From: Thermocatellispora tengchongensis
GTDB taxonomy: Bacteria > Actinomycetota > Actinomycetes > Streptosporangiales > Streptosporangiaceae
Reading direction: 5' to 3'
DNA: 64,000 nt
Assembly: GCF_014202315.1 (NCBI RefSeq)
Contig: NZ_JACHGN010000011.1
Location: forward strand, 186,001-250,000
Made by a program: the position numbers and the translations under genes. Each line of letters begins with the position of its first letter. Position 1 is the first letter of the stretch. Positions 10,144 through 18,471 of the stretch are shown here, one piece after another. Under the pieces are notes generated by a model. It did no database searches. It worked only from the letters and a program-made list of their open reading frames with translations, and had not been told where the DNA came from.

Positions 10144-10547
10144 CTGGACGCGGCCTCCCGGCGACCACGGGCGGCGGACTCCCCGTTCCCGCCCTGCTGA
10201 CGGGCACGCTGCACGACGATCGTGCCGACGCCGATCGCGGCCGCGACCGGCCAGTCGATCACTCCCACGGCCGCGAGCGCGGCGAGCCCGCCGTAGTACA
10301 CCATGCGTTCCGGCGGAGGCAGGAACGTACGGGCGATGTCCACGGCGTGGCCGAGCTCCCGGCGCACATCGGGCAGGCGCACGCTCGGCAGTTCCGGCTT
10401 GCGCGCCCGGATGGTGACCATGGGGAGATTCAACGTGAACGCGTCGCCGCCGGCCCCCTTCTCGACGGACTCCGGGGCCGCCGTACGGGACTTCGCGACC
10501 TCGTCCTCCGCGGGCGTGGCGGGCCGACGAGCCGTGGTTCGGGCCAT
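10140..10547 (-). CDS. Small membrane protein coupled to the P-type ATPase
   Basis: A 135-residue protein with an Ala/Arg-rich N-terminus, a middle segment LPMVTIRARKPELPSVRLPD and one or two hydrophobic segments (YYGGLAALAAVGVIDWPVAA) before a basic tail. The start MARTTARR at 10547 has AAGGAGG 9-10 bases upstream. Its stop overlaps the ATPase start by ATGA, so the two are translationally coupled. A short membrane partner preceding a large P-type ATPase is known from mycobacterial ctp loci, which suggests a folding or stability role. I do not recognise a named family. Confidence 0.7.
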   Translation of the reverse strand: MARTTARRPATPAEDEVAKSRTAAPESVEKGAGGDAFTLNLPMVTIRARKPELPSVRLPDVRRELGHAVDIARTFLPPPERMVYYGGLAALAAVGVIDWPVAAAIGVGTIVVQRARQQGGNGESAARGRREAASR

Positions 10548-10822
10548 TGTCACGGCCCTCCTTTCCAAGGAGCTGGTTCACATAGGCATCTAGGCATTCC
10601 TGGGAACGGAGCCGCCGAACCCCGTCGTCATGTGGAATCAACGCCGCGCATACGGACATCAGAGAGAGAACCCGACACCACGGCCGACGAATCGGCCGCC
10701 GTTTACGCCCTGGCGCCACTGGCAGTACCAACCGGCAAGGGGCCGGCCGCCTTCGCCGCACATCGCCCCGTTGGGCCGGGTCGTGAGATAGGCTCGCTCA
10801 CTCGTCGGAGCAGGAGGAGGAC

Positions 10823-10978
10823 ATGTCTATCAAGGAGGTGCTCGGCGCACGGGTGCGCCCTGTCCCGCTCGCCGGGGCGATCGCACGCCAGGAAGTGCCG
10901 CCGGGCGTGCGCTCGGTCGCGGGCATGCCCGACCGGCCCACCATGAGTGCCGAGTCCCCGAGTGGCGTGACATGTTGA
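10823..10978 (+). CDS. Putative small ORF upstream of the transglutaminase-like gene
   Basis: A 51-residue frame starting MSIKEVLGARVRPV, with a strong AGGAGGAGG just upstream. Its stop overlaps the next start (ATGTTGA at 10972-10978), which is a classical coupling arrangement. The next gene has almost no ribosome-binding site of its own, so this frame may serve as a leader that delivers ribosomes. No homology is recognised. It could instead be the true N-terminus of the next gene displaced by one frameshift. Confidence 0.4.
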   Translation: MSIKEVLGARVRPVPLAGAIARQEVPPGVRSVAGMPDRPTMSAESPSGVTC

Positions 10979-11559
10979 GCTTCGCCGCCGGCCCGTGGGA
11001 CTACCTCGCCGAGGATGAGGCGATCGACCACAAGCACCCGATCGTCCAGCGGGTCGCCGCCGAACTGCGCACCGGTGACGACGTCGCCTATGCGCGGGCC
11101 GCGTTCGAGTACGTCCGTGACCGGGTGACCCATTCCCTGGACGTCCGCGACCACCGCGTCACCTGGCGCGCGTCCGACGTGCTGAGTGAGGGGACCGGCC
11201 TGTGCTACGCCAAGGCCCACGCGTTCGTCGCGCTGCTGCGCGCGGGCGGCATCCGGTCCGGCCTGTGCTACCAGCGTATTCGCAGTAACGACAGGTTCTT
11301 CGTACACGGGCTGGCCGCCGCGCTCGTCGATGACCGGTGGGTTCGGCTCGATCCGCGCGGCAACAGGCCCGGCATCGACGTGCGGTTCTCCGCCACCGAG
11401 GACAGCCTCGCGTACCGGCCCGACCCCAGCGTGGGCGAAGCCGACTACTTCACCGTGTACGCCACGCCGCACCCGGTCGTCCTGGAGGTGCTTACGGCTC
11501 ACGACGACAGCGTGGCGATGTGCGAGAACGGGCACCTGCCTTCCGCCTTGGATGATTAG
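10972..11559 (+). CDS. Transglutaminase-like cysteine hydrolase domain protein
   Basis: A 195-residue cytoplasmic protein with a transglutaminase-like (papain-like) core. The catalytic triad is readable as Cys in GTGLCYAKAHAF (about residue 77), His in FVHGLAAAL (about 112) and Asp in RLDPRGN (about 127). The family is widespread in actinomycetes and usually annotated as transglutaminase family or DUF-type peptidase-like; no specific substrate is known. There is no signal peptide. Translation probably depends on coupling to the short frame before it. It faces the LysR gene convergently. Confidence 0.75.
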   Translation: MLSFAAGPWDYLAEDEAIDHKHPIVQRVAAELRTGDDVAYARAAFEYVRDRVTHSLDVRDHRVTWRASDVLSEGTGLCYAKAHAFVALLRAGGIRSGLCYQRIRSNDRFFVHGLAAALVDDRWVRLDPRGNRPGIDVRFSATEDSLAYRPDPSVGEADYFTVYATPHPVVLEVLTAHDDSVAMCENGHLPSALDD

Positions 11560-11616
11560 GGGCAGCGCGCAGGTTCGATCTTCCGCCGTTCGCCAGGACG
11601 CCTGCGCCGAGATCGT

Positions 11617-12564
11617 TCAGCGCGGCGGGCGGGATGTGGGCGCCGTGCCGGTGGAGTGATCTTTCCCGCTCTCGGGCGGCGTCCACTGGTCGTGGCGGAT
11701 CAGGGCCTCCGCGAGCGCGCGGGCGAAGCGATCGACGGCGGGGATCGCGGGCGGAATCGTCCAGACCACGGAGGTGCGCCACGTCAGCGGGATGTCGGCG
11801 ATGGGCCGCCACGTGAGGTCGCCGGTGAAGCTCATTCCGGGGTGTCTTATCGCGACGGCATTGTCGGTCGTCAGCAGTCCACCGAGCAGGCGCGTGATCT
11901 GCTTGACCGCGCGAACGTGCAGGCCGGCCGCCATGAGGCTGGCGAGCGTCTCGTCGTACAGGCCCGGTGCCATGGCGCGCGGGAAGAGCACCAACGGGTA
12001 GTGGGCGAGGTCGGCGGCCCGGATGGTGGACTGCCTCGCGAGCGGGTGCGTCGTGGCCATCAAGGCACCGGCGGGGGTCGAGAGAGCAGGCTCCACGTGC
12101 AACCCCACCTCGGGGAAGGGATGGCGCAGCAAGCCGAGATCAAGTTGCCCGTGCTGGAGCGCGGGCACCTGTTCCCCGGTGCTGGCCTCCGTGATCGCCA
12201 CCCTGGTGTCCGGCTGGAACTCACGCACGGACTCCAGGAAGGTCTGTAGGGCGGCGGCCGACGTGTCGGGTGTGATCGCGACCCGTAGCACGTGGCGTGC
12301 TTCCGGTCGCAGGTGGTGCGCGATCCGCTGAGCGCGGTCGAAGGCTTCGACCGCCTGCCGGGCCGCCGGTAACAGCTCGATCCCCGCCGCGGTGAGCGTC
12401 ACCCCCTTGGACGAGCGCTCGAACAAGGCTGTTCCGACTTCTCGTTCCAGGTCCTTGATCCTGGCGGACAGCGGGGGCTGACTCATGTGCAGGAGCCGCG
12501 CCGCCCGCCCGAAGTGCAGTTCGTCGGCTACGGCGAGGAAGTAGCGCAGGTGCCTCAACTCCAT
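11617..12564 (-). CDS. LysR family transcriptional regulator
   Basis: A 315-residue LTTR. The N-terminal helix-turn-helix is typical: MELRHLRYFLAVADELHFG, AARLLHMSQPPLSARIKDLE and GTALFERSSKGVTLTAAG. The effector domain starts near residue 90 (VLRVAITPDTSAAA) and reads through LDLGLLRHPFPE. It is divergent from the crotonase operon, and a palindromic LTTR-type site sits 9 bases upstream of its start. It is therefore the probable activator/autorepressor of that operon, responding to the acid substrate or its CoA ester. Confidence 0.9.
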   Translation of the reverse strand: MELRHLRYFLAVADELHFGRAARLLHMSQPPLSARIKDLEREVGTALFERSSKGVTLTAAGIELLPAARQAVEAFDRAQRIAHHLRPEARHVLRVAITPDTSAAALQTFLESVREFQPDTRVAITEASTGEQVPALQHGQLDLGLLRHPFPEVGLHVEPALSTPAGALMATTHPLARQSTIRAADLAHYPLVLFPRAMAPGLYDETLASLMAAGLHVRAVKQITRLLGGLLTTDNAVAIRHPGMSFTGDLTWRPIADIPLTWRTSVVWTIPPAIPAVDRFARALAEALIRHDQWTPPESGKDHSTGTAPTSRPPR

Positions 12565-12572
12565 CCCCGCAC

Positions 12573-12589
12573 GATACCAACCTGGTATC
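12573..12589. promoter_or_regulatory. LysR-type box
   Basis: GATACCAaccTGGTATC is a perfect 7-bp inverted repeat with a 3-base spacer. It contains the T-N11-A arrangement typical of LysR-family binding sites and lies just upstream of the LysR start, in the 134-base gap shared with the divergent operon. Confidence 0.65.
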
Positions 12590-12698
12590 GACGCAGGTCG
12601 GAATCGGTGTTGGACCTGCGGTGCAGGCCGGGCTTTTCATATCGGGACAAGGAACTCCGAAAGAGGCTCCGTGGAGTAGCGCATGGCGGTGAGGTGAA

Positions 12699-13529
12699 AT
12701 GTCGGGAAGTACGGCTTCAGTGGGCGCGACATCCGCTGTTGGCGGATTCGCTCACAGCTACCGCTCCGGCGAGGTCGAGGTCATTGTGATGAACCGGCCG
12801 GAGAAGCTGAACGCGTGGACCGAGGCCATGCGTTCAGAGCTGGCGGAGCTTTTCCGCCGGGCTCGCGGCGACGACGGTGTGGGCGCGGTCGTGCTGACAG
12901 GCACGGGGCGCGGGTTCTGCGCAGGTCAGGATTTCGCCGAGGCCAGCCGGTTCGACGTCGCAGATCAGGCACGCACCGAGGAGTGGCTTGATCGGATCAA
13001 GGACTTTTACGACCTGATCCGCGGCATGGACAAGCCGACGGTGGCCGCGATCAACGGCGTCGCGGCGGGATCGGGTTTCCAGGTGGCCCTTCTCATGGAC
13101 GTCCGCGTCGCGCACACGACGGCCAGGCTGGGGCAGCCCGAGGTGAACTCCGGGATTCCCAGCATCACGGGCACATACCTGATCTCCACCGCGCTGGGGC
13201 CGGCGCGTACGGCTGAACTCGTGCTGTCCGGGAGGTTGATGACCGCGCACGAAGCCCGCGCGGCGGGGGCGGTTCACGAGGTCACCGACGGCGATGTCGT
13301 GAAAATGGCAGTGGAACGCGCGCGCCGGCTCGCCGCCCAGCCTCGGGACGCGATCGCACGTACGAAGTCGTGGCTCCGGGCGATGGGTGAGAGCGGCTAC
13401 CAAGCCGCTTTCGCGTTCGCGCGGGCCCAGCACCGTGAGGCGTTCGGGTCGGGAGGGCCGCAGAACATGATGTCCGAATTCCTGGAGAGCCGGTCGGCTC
13501 GGCGGTCTCAGGAAACGCGCCGCCCATAG
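12699..13529 (+). CDS. Enoyl-CoA hydratase/isomerase family protein
   Basis: A 276-residue crotonase-fold protein, first gene of the LysR-controlled set. The oxyanion-hole regions are GRGFCAGQDF and INGVAAGSGFQVALL. At the place where enoyl-CoA hydratase carries its first catalytic Glu (GGGCEL) this protein has Gln (GSGFQV), while the second Glu is kept in LGQPEVNSGIP. Loss of one of the two Glu residues usually means the enzyme is not a plain hydratase and may act as isomerase, hydrolase, decarboxylase or lyase. The start at 12699 has GGTGAGG a few bases upstream. Confidence 0.85.
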   Translation: MSGSTASVGATSAVGGFAHSYRSGEVEVIVMNRPEKLNAWTEAMRSELAELFRRARGDDGVGAVVLTGTGRGFCAGQDFAEASRFDVADQARTEEWLDRIKDFYDLIRGMDKPTVAAINGVAAGSGFQVALLMDVRVAHTTARLGQPEVNSGIPSITGTYLISTALGPARTAELVLSGRLMTAHEARAAGAVHEVTDGDVVKMAVERARRLAAQPRDAIARTKSWLRAMGESGYQAAFAFARAQHREAFGSGGPQNMMSEFLESRSARRSQETRRP

Positions 13530-13583
13530 CGGGACCGTCCATGCCTTCTCTCTCGTGAGTCAGAACCAATCGAAAGTGCCGCT

Positions 13584-15134
13584 ATGCAAGAAATCGACGC
13601 ACGAATGACCTACTCCTCGGAATGGGGCCTCATCCCGCAGAAATACAACATCGCCGTTGACGTCTGCGACGGCCAAGATCCCCGTGGTCTGGCGATGGTA
13701 TATCGGCCTGACGGCGACGTGGCCGAGTACGTGTCGTGGCAGTGGATGCGAGATCGCGCCGGGCGGTTCGGCACCTACCTTCGCGGTCAGGGCGTGCGCC
13801 CCGGCGACAGGGTGGCGTGCGTGCTTCCCCCCTCGCCGGACACCGCGGCCGCGATCTTGGGCGCACTCCGCATAGGCGCGGTCCTGGTGCTCGCGAGCGC
13901 GCTGTGGACCGGCGAGTCGCTGGAATACCGGCTTACCGACAGCGCGCCGGCCATCGTCCTGACCACCGGCGAACGCGTGACCGAGATCCGGGAACTGACG
14001 GAGGCGCGCGTCGTGGCCGTTGACCGCGGCCTCCTCGACGGCATCTCGCCACACTGCCCGGCGGAGGAGACTCTTGCGGACGCGCCCGCCGCGATCTATT
14101 ACACCTCGGGTACGTCAGGTCCGCCGAAGGGAATCGTGCACGCTCACCGGTGGCTGCTCGGGCACAACGAGTTCGCCGTCTGTCATGGGCTACGCCCCGG
14201 CGAGCTCTTTCACGGCGCCGGCGACTGGGCCTGGTCCCTGGCGAAACTGCTGGGGCCATGGCGGCACCGTGCGGTCCCGTTCGTCTTCGGCAATGACGGC
14301 CCGTTCGATCCGGTGGCCCTGTTCGCGGCACTCGCCGAGGCCAAGGTGACCAACGTGCTGCTCAACCCCACCGTGGTGCGCCGGCTCCGATCGGTCATGC
14401 CGGACGCCGGCGTACGCCTCGGCCTGAGCCTCAGGTGCGCCTACTCTTCGTCAGAACCGTTGCCGGCGGAATTGGCCGACTGGTTCGCGCAACAGTTCGG
14501 CGTGCCCCTCCAGGACTACTACGGGTTGACCGAGTCCTACCCGATGATCGGGTCGCTCCCTGGTAGCACGCCGCCGCGTGGCTCCATGGGACGGCCGCTA
14601 CCCGGCTGGCAGGTGACACTGCTCGACGGCGATGACCAGCCCGTGCCTCCCGGGACTCCGGGCGAGATCTGTCTACGCGCCCGCACGAACCCGCAGTACC
14701 CGCTCGGCTACTGGAACCGGCCAGAAGAAACCGAGGCGGTTTTCGGAGGCGAATGGTTCCGCACCGGAGATACCGCTACGCGGGACGAGCAGGGGCACTA
14801 CTACTTCCTCGGCAGGAACGACGATGTGATCATTTCCTCCGGTTATCGGATCGGCCCGTACGACCTCGAGGCCGTTCTCAGCACTCATCCTGCCGTATCA
14901 GAGTCGGCGGTGGTTGGCGACGCCGACCCGGATCGGGGACAGGTCGTCCACGCCTACATCGTTCTCCGTTCCGGGTATCGCCCCACAGCGGAATTGACGC
15001 GCGACATCCAGAACCATGTGAAGACCACACACTCGCGTTTCGCCTACCCGCGGCGGGTCGACTATGTCGCCTCGCTTCCCCGTTCGACGACCAACAAGAT
15101 CCAACGCGGCGTCCTGCGCGCCGGCGCATCATGA
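13584..15134 (+). CDS. AMP-forming acyl-CoA synthetase
   Basis: A 516-residue ANL-superfamily ligase. Motifs: P-loop YYTSGTSGPPKGIVHAH, DYYGLTES, FRTGDTATRDEQGHYYFLGR with the hinge, GYRIGPYDLEAVL and the C-terminal catalytic Lys in PRSTTNKIQRGVLR. The overall layout is closer to acetyl/medium-chain or benzoate-type ligases (MACS group) than to long-chain ligases. It follows the crotonase by 54 bases and overlaps the transporter start. It probably activates an imported carboxylic acid to a CoA thioester for the crotonase. Confidence 0.88.
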   Translation: MQEIDARMTYSSEWGLIPQKYNIAVDVCDGQDPRGLAMVYRPDGDVAEYVSWQWMRDRAGRFGTYLRGQGVRPGDRVACVLPPSPDTAAAILGALRIGAVLVLASALWTGESLEYRLTDSAPAIVLTTGERVTEIRELTEARVVAVDRGLLDGISPHCPAEETLADAPAAIYYTSGTSGPPKGIVHAHRWLLGHNEFAVCHGLRPGELFHGAGDWAWSLAKLLGPWRHRAVPFVFGNDGPFDPVALFAALAEAKVTNVLLNPTVVRRLRSVMPDAGVRLGLSLRCAYSSSEPLPAELADWFAQQFGVPLQDYYGLTESYPMIGSLPGSTPPRGSMGRPLPGWQVTLLDGDDQPVPPGTPGEICLRARTNPQYPLGYWNRPEETEAVFGGEWFRTGDTATRDEQGHYYFLGRNDDVIISSGYRIGPYDLEAVLSTHPAVSESAVVGDADPDRGQVVHAYIVLRSGYRPTAELTRDIQNHVKTTHSRFAYPRRVDYVASLPRSTTNKIQRGVLRAGAS

Positions 15135-16453
15135 CAGGGGTGGGCGCCATGACCATCGACACCGCCGCCGCAACCCGCCGCAAGGCCGTGCGAGCAGCCG
15201 GAATCGGAAACTTCGTCGAGTGGTACGACTTCGGCCTTTACGGTTACTTCGCGACCACCATCGCCACGCAGTTCTTCCCCGGCCACGACCCCACTGCCCA
15301 ACTGCTGGCGACCTTCGCCGTGTTCGCCGTGGGATTCCTGATCCGGCCGGCCGGCGGCATCGTATTCGGCCGTCTCGGTGACAGGATCGGCCGTCGCGCC
15401 GCGCTGACCGCCGCCATCATCCTGATGAGCGTCGCCACCCTGGTGATCGGCCTGTTGCCCTCGTACGGGGCCGTGGGGCTGCTTGCTCCCGTACTGCTGA
15501 CGCTCTGTCGCCTCGCACAGGGGTTCTCGGCCGGCGGCGAGCAGGTCGGGGCGAACACGTTCATCATCGAGTACGCGCCCCACGGACAACGCGGCCGGTA
15601 CGCGTCGACCATCCCGATCTGGATCGCCGCCGGCACGGCGAGCGCCGCCTTGGTCGCATTCGGCACCGCCCAACTCCTGCCGCCGGAATGGGGCTGGAGA
15701 CTGCCGTTCCTGCTTGCCGGCCCTCTGGGAGTCATCGGCCTCTATCTGCGCCTGCGGATCGAAGACAGCCCAGAGTTCCGCGCGGTGCAGCAGGCCGGGG
15801 AGATCGCCCAGGCACCGCTGAGTGAAGCGGTCCGCACCGCCAAAGCCCGGATGCTGGTGCTGTTCGGATTCGCCATGGCCAACGCCGTCGGCTTCTACCT
15901 CATGGCGAGCTACCTCACCAGCTACATCATCAAGGAACTCGGCAGGTCGCCTCAGCTCGCGCTGGGGTCATCGACGATCGCCCTCGTCGTCTTCGCCGCG
16001 TCCGCCGCGATCGGCGGCCGTCTGCTGGACCGATATGGCCGCGTACCCGTCGCTGTGGCCGCCACGATCACGCTCGCGGCCCTGGCGGTTCCGGCCTTCC
16101 TCTTGATCGGGACGGATCACCTAGTGGCGGTCCTGCTCGGCCAGGGGATCATCGGCTTCTGCCTCGGTGCGATCTCGTGCACCACCTGTCTGCTGACCGT
16201 CGAGCTCTTTCCCGCTCACATTCGCTACAGCGCGGCGGCCCTGTCCTACAACCTGTGCTACACCGCGTTCGGCGGCACGGCCGCCTACGTGGCCACCTGG
16301 CTCGTCGCGACGACGAACGCTCCCGTCGCCCCGGCCGTGTATCTCACGGGCGCGGCGATCATCGGCGCGTGCACCGCGGCGATCGGGCTGCCGCGCAGCC
16401 TGCCTCGATCGCCGGCCCCATCGCCGAATGCCGCGGCAGTGCCCAACACGTGA
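15131..16453 (+). CDS. MHS-family MFS carboxylate/metabolite:H+ symporter
   Basis: A 440-residue major facilitator with 12 predicted helices. The beginning RKAVRAAGIGNFVEWYDFGL is the signature of the metabolite:H+ symporter (MHS) family, which includes ProP, ShiA, citrate and dicarboxylate carriers. FGRLGDRIGRR is the inter-helix 2/3 motif. The start at 15131 overlaps the ligase stop (ATGA); an alternative ATG at 15149 has AGGGG at better spacing. It is likely to import the organic acid handled by the adjacent ligase, crotonase and racemase-like enzyme. Confidence 0.87.
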   Translation: MTGVGAMTIDTAAATRRKAVRAAGIGNFVEWYDFGLYGYFATTIATQFFPGHDPTAQLLATFAVFAVGFLIRPAGGIVFGRLGDRIGRRAALTAAIILMSVATLVIGLLPSYGAVGLLAPVLLTLCRLAQGFSAGGEQVGANTFIIEYAPHGQRGRYASTIPIWIAAGTASAALVAFGTAQLLPPEWGWRLPFLLAGPLGVIGLYLRLRIEDSPEFRAVQQAGEIAQAPLSEAVRTAKARMLVLFGFAMANAVGFYLMASYLTSYIIKELGRSPQLALGSSTIALVVFAASAAIGGRLLDRYGRVPVAVAATITLAALAVPAFLLIGTDHLVAVLLGQGIIGFCLGAISCTTCLLTVELFPAHIRYSAAALSYNLCYTAFGGTAAYVATWLVATTNAPVAPAVYLTGAAIIGACTAAIGLPRSLPRSPAPSPNAAAVPNT

Positions 16454-16465
16454 GATCGGGCGACC

Positions 16466-16498
16466 GCCTTGCCGCCTCCCCAGTGGAGGCGGCAAGGC
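16466..16498 (+). terminator. Perfect 14-bp stem-loop between transporter and racemase-like gene
   Basis: GCCTTGCCGCCTCC and GGAGGCGGCAAGGC pair perfectly around the loop CCAGT, 12 bases past the transporter stop. It is an intrinsic-terminator-like hairpin without a U-tract. It either ends the operon or attenuates transcription into the gene at 16548. Confidence 0.7.
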
Positions 16499-16547
16499 AA
16501 TGACCTTGGACAACCTCGGACAACGGACAGCATCGAAAGGACGCCGA

Positions 16548-17288
16548 GTGAACGTGGAAAAGCCGTCGTCACCGAACACCGTGACCCGCGGACAGTCGTT
16601 CTACGGGGTCGACATCGGAGTGATCCTGATGGACTCCGACGCGCCACGGGCCGTCGGCGACATCGGCAACGCCCGCACGTTCGATTTTCCCGTCGCCTAC
16701 ACCACGGCCGCCGGCGCCGACGCGATCAGCGTCGTCGAGAACGCGTCCGAAGGGCTGCTTCCCCAATTCGTCCACAGCGGCAAGACGCTTGTCTCCCAAG
16801 GCGTGCGAGCCATCTCCACGTCGTGCGGGTTCACCGCGATTCACCAGCGTGAGATGGCCGACCGGCTCAACGGCGTCGTCGCCACCTCTGCCCTTCTCCA
16901 GATACCGCTGATCCTGCGAATGCTCGCCTCGGACGCCCAGCTCGGGGTGATCACAGCGAATGCGACCACCCTTACCGATCGGCATCTCGAAGCCGTTGGG
17001 GTGAGTGCCCATGACCGCCGCCGTCTGCATCTGATCGGGCTGGAGAACACCGACCACCTGTACAACGTGCTCGTAAGAGGAACAGGCGACCTCGATCTGG
17101 ATCTCGCCGCCGACGAAGTACTCGACGCCGCAACTACGGCAGTGACAGCACACCCGAATATCCGGGCTTTCGTCCTTGAGTGCACAAATCTGCCCCCCTA
17201 TGCACAAGCTCTCCGTGACCGCACCGGCCTGCCGGTGTGGGACATCACGTCCATGATCAAGTGGATCCAGCACGGAATCCGGCCCTGA
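16548..17288 (+). CDS. Aspartate/glutamate racemase superfamily enzyme
   Basis: A 246-residue protein of the Asp/Glu/hydantoin racemase superfamily, which also holds maleate isomerase and arylmalonate decarboxylase. Two Cys positions match the two-base mechanism: SCGFTAIHQ (about residue 92) and LECTNLPPYA (about 212). GTG at 16548 is taken as start because GAAAGG lies 7 bases upstream and earlier codons are unlike the family. It is the last gene of the CoA-ligase cluster, behind a hairpin. Its substrate could be a dicarboxylic or 2-substituted acid; whether it racemises, isomerises or decarboxylates is open. Confidence 0.75.
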   Translation: MNVEKPSSPNTVTRGQSFYGVDIGVILMDSDAPRAVGDIGNARTFDFPVAYTTAAGADAISVVENASEGLLPQFVHSGKTLVSQGVRAISTSCGFTAIHQREMADRLNGVVATSALLQIPLILRMLASDAQLGVITANATTLTDRHLEAVGVSAHDRRRLHLIGLENTDHLYNVLVRGTGDLDLDLAADEVLDAATTAVTAHPNIRAFVLECTNLPPYAQALRDRTGLPVWDITSMIKWIQHGIRP

Positions 17289-17322
17289 CCGTACCCGCGA
17301 TGGACCTGTGCCGGCCCTTCGC

Positions 17323-18300
17323 TCAGGTCGACGCGCGGTGGATGACGTGCGGCGACAACGAGGCGGGCGACACACGGGGCTTGCCGCCTGACAGGGTGGC
17401 CACCACCGCCTCGGCCAAGGAGCGGCCCACCTTCTCCAGGTCGAAGGCGACCGTGCTCAGCGGTGGATCCGTCAGCCGTGCGAGGGGGATGTCGTCGGCG
17501 CCCATGACCGCCAGATCGCCGGGGGCGGTCATCCTGGCGTGGCGCATGCCCGCCAGGAGAGCGATCGCGACTTCGTCGTTGTAGGCGCACACGGCCGTCA
17601 CCGACTCCCGTCGCCACCGCCGGGCGGCACGTGCCATCGCGGTGAGGTCGAGCTTGGTGTCGAGCGCCAGCGGAGGGTCGATGCCGGCCTGCGCGCAGGC
17701 GTCGGCGACCCCGAGCAGCCGCTCATCGGCGATCTTACGGAGCAGCGGGTGTTCGGGCATGGCGTAGCCGAGGCGCCGGTGGCCCAGGGCGATGAGGTGC
17801 TCGGCCTGGAGGCGCCCCATGCCTCGCAGGGTGGGACGAGCCTCCACGTCGGTGGTGAAGACGACATCCGCCCCCGCCCGGCGCAGACCTCGCGCGGTGT
17901 CCTCGTCGAACGGGTCGAGGCCGGCGACCACCGAGGCGTCCACGGCGGCGCAGACATCGGGCAGCGGACGTCCGGGCGCGCCGGCCAGGTGGGTGACCAG
18001 GGTCAGGCCGGCGTCGGCCAGCGAGGCGGCGAACTGCTCGACGAAGCGGGTGATCCCGGGGCCGATCGACAGGTGCGGGATCGACAGCAGAACGACGTCA
18101 CTTCGCCCCGCGGCCAGGGAGCGGGCCGAGCCGCGCGGGCGATAGTCGAGCCGCCTGACCGCCTCCAGGACGCGGCTCCTGGTCTCTTCGGGGATCGACT
18201 GCCCTGGCGTGTCGTTGAGCACGAAGCTCACGGTCGCGGGCGAAACGCCGGCCGCTCGGGCGACATCGGCGATGGTGGTCCGCTTCGCTGGGCGCGTCAT
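17323..18300 (-). CDS. LacI family transcriptional repressor
   Basis: A 325-residue LacI-family protein. The headpiece is canonical: TTIADVARAAGVSPATVSFV, then a hinge with RPRGSARSLAAGRSDVV. The periplasmic-binding-like effector domain follows, with HLIALGHRRLGYAMPE and late MGADDIPLARLTDPPLSTV. The start MTRPAKR is used; the upstream extension MPGHLLRWAD is not family-like. It is divergent from the MFS/GH78/SDR/GH1/GH2 operon and convergent with the racemase-like gene, so it is the likely repressor of the glycoside operon. Confidence 0.9.
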   Translation of the reverse strand: MTRPAKRTTIADVARAAGVSPATVSFVLNDTPGQSIPEETRSRVLEAVRRLDYRPRGSARSLAAGRSDVVLLSIPHLSIGPGITRFVEQFAASLADAGLTLVTHLAGAPGRPLPDVCAAVDASVVAGLDPFDEDTARGLRRAGADVVFTTDVEARPTLRGMGRLQAEHLIALGHRRLGYAMPEHPLLRKIADERLLGVADACAQAGIDPPLALDTKLDLTAMARAARRWRRESVTAVCAYNDEVAIALLAGMRHARMTAPGDLAVMGADDIPLARLTDPPLSTVAFDLEKVGRSLAEAVVATLSGGKPRVSPASLSPHVIHRAST

Positions 18301-18408
18301 GTCGGCCCATCGTAGGAGATGGCCGGGCACGTCGGCGACCGGCGTCTCCGTTGCCCAGTTGTTACCGGGAGATGTCTTGCGATCCCGGCGACGGTCAACG
18401 GTAGGTTA

Positions 18409-18422
18409 CTAATGCGCTTAAG
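18409..18422. promoter_or_regulatory. Candidate LacI operator before the glycoside operon
   Basis: CTAATGCGCTTAAG is an imperfect palindrome around the GCGC core that LacI-family operators often show, about 50 bases upstream of the transporter start. Flanking TACT and AGTA extend the symmetry. The surrounding bases are AT-rich compared with the window. The assignment to the gene at 17323 is inferred from divergence. Confidence 0.5.
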
Positions 18423-18471
18423 TAGTGAGCTGCAGTTTCCTCCGACCCTGACTTCTTAGGGAAGGGTTCCC

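Noticed and set aside
8245-10200. Long plus-strand frame of 651 codons opposite the ATPase N-terminal half
   Set aside because: Antisense shadow with no motif or start signal.
10798-11535. Minus-strand frame of 245 codons opposite the transglutaminase-like gene
   Set aside because: The plus strand carries the catalytic triad; the minus frame has no recognisable family.
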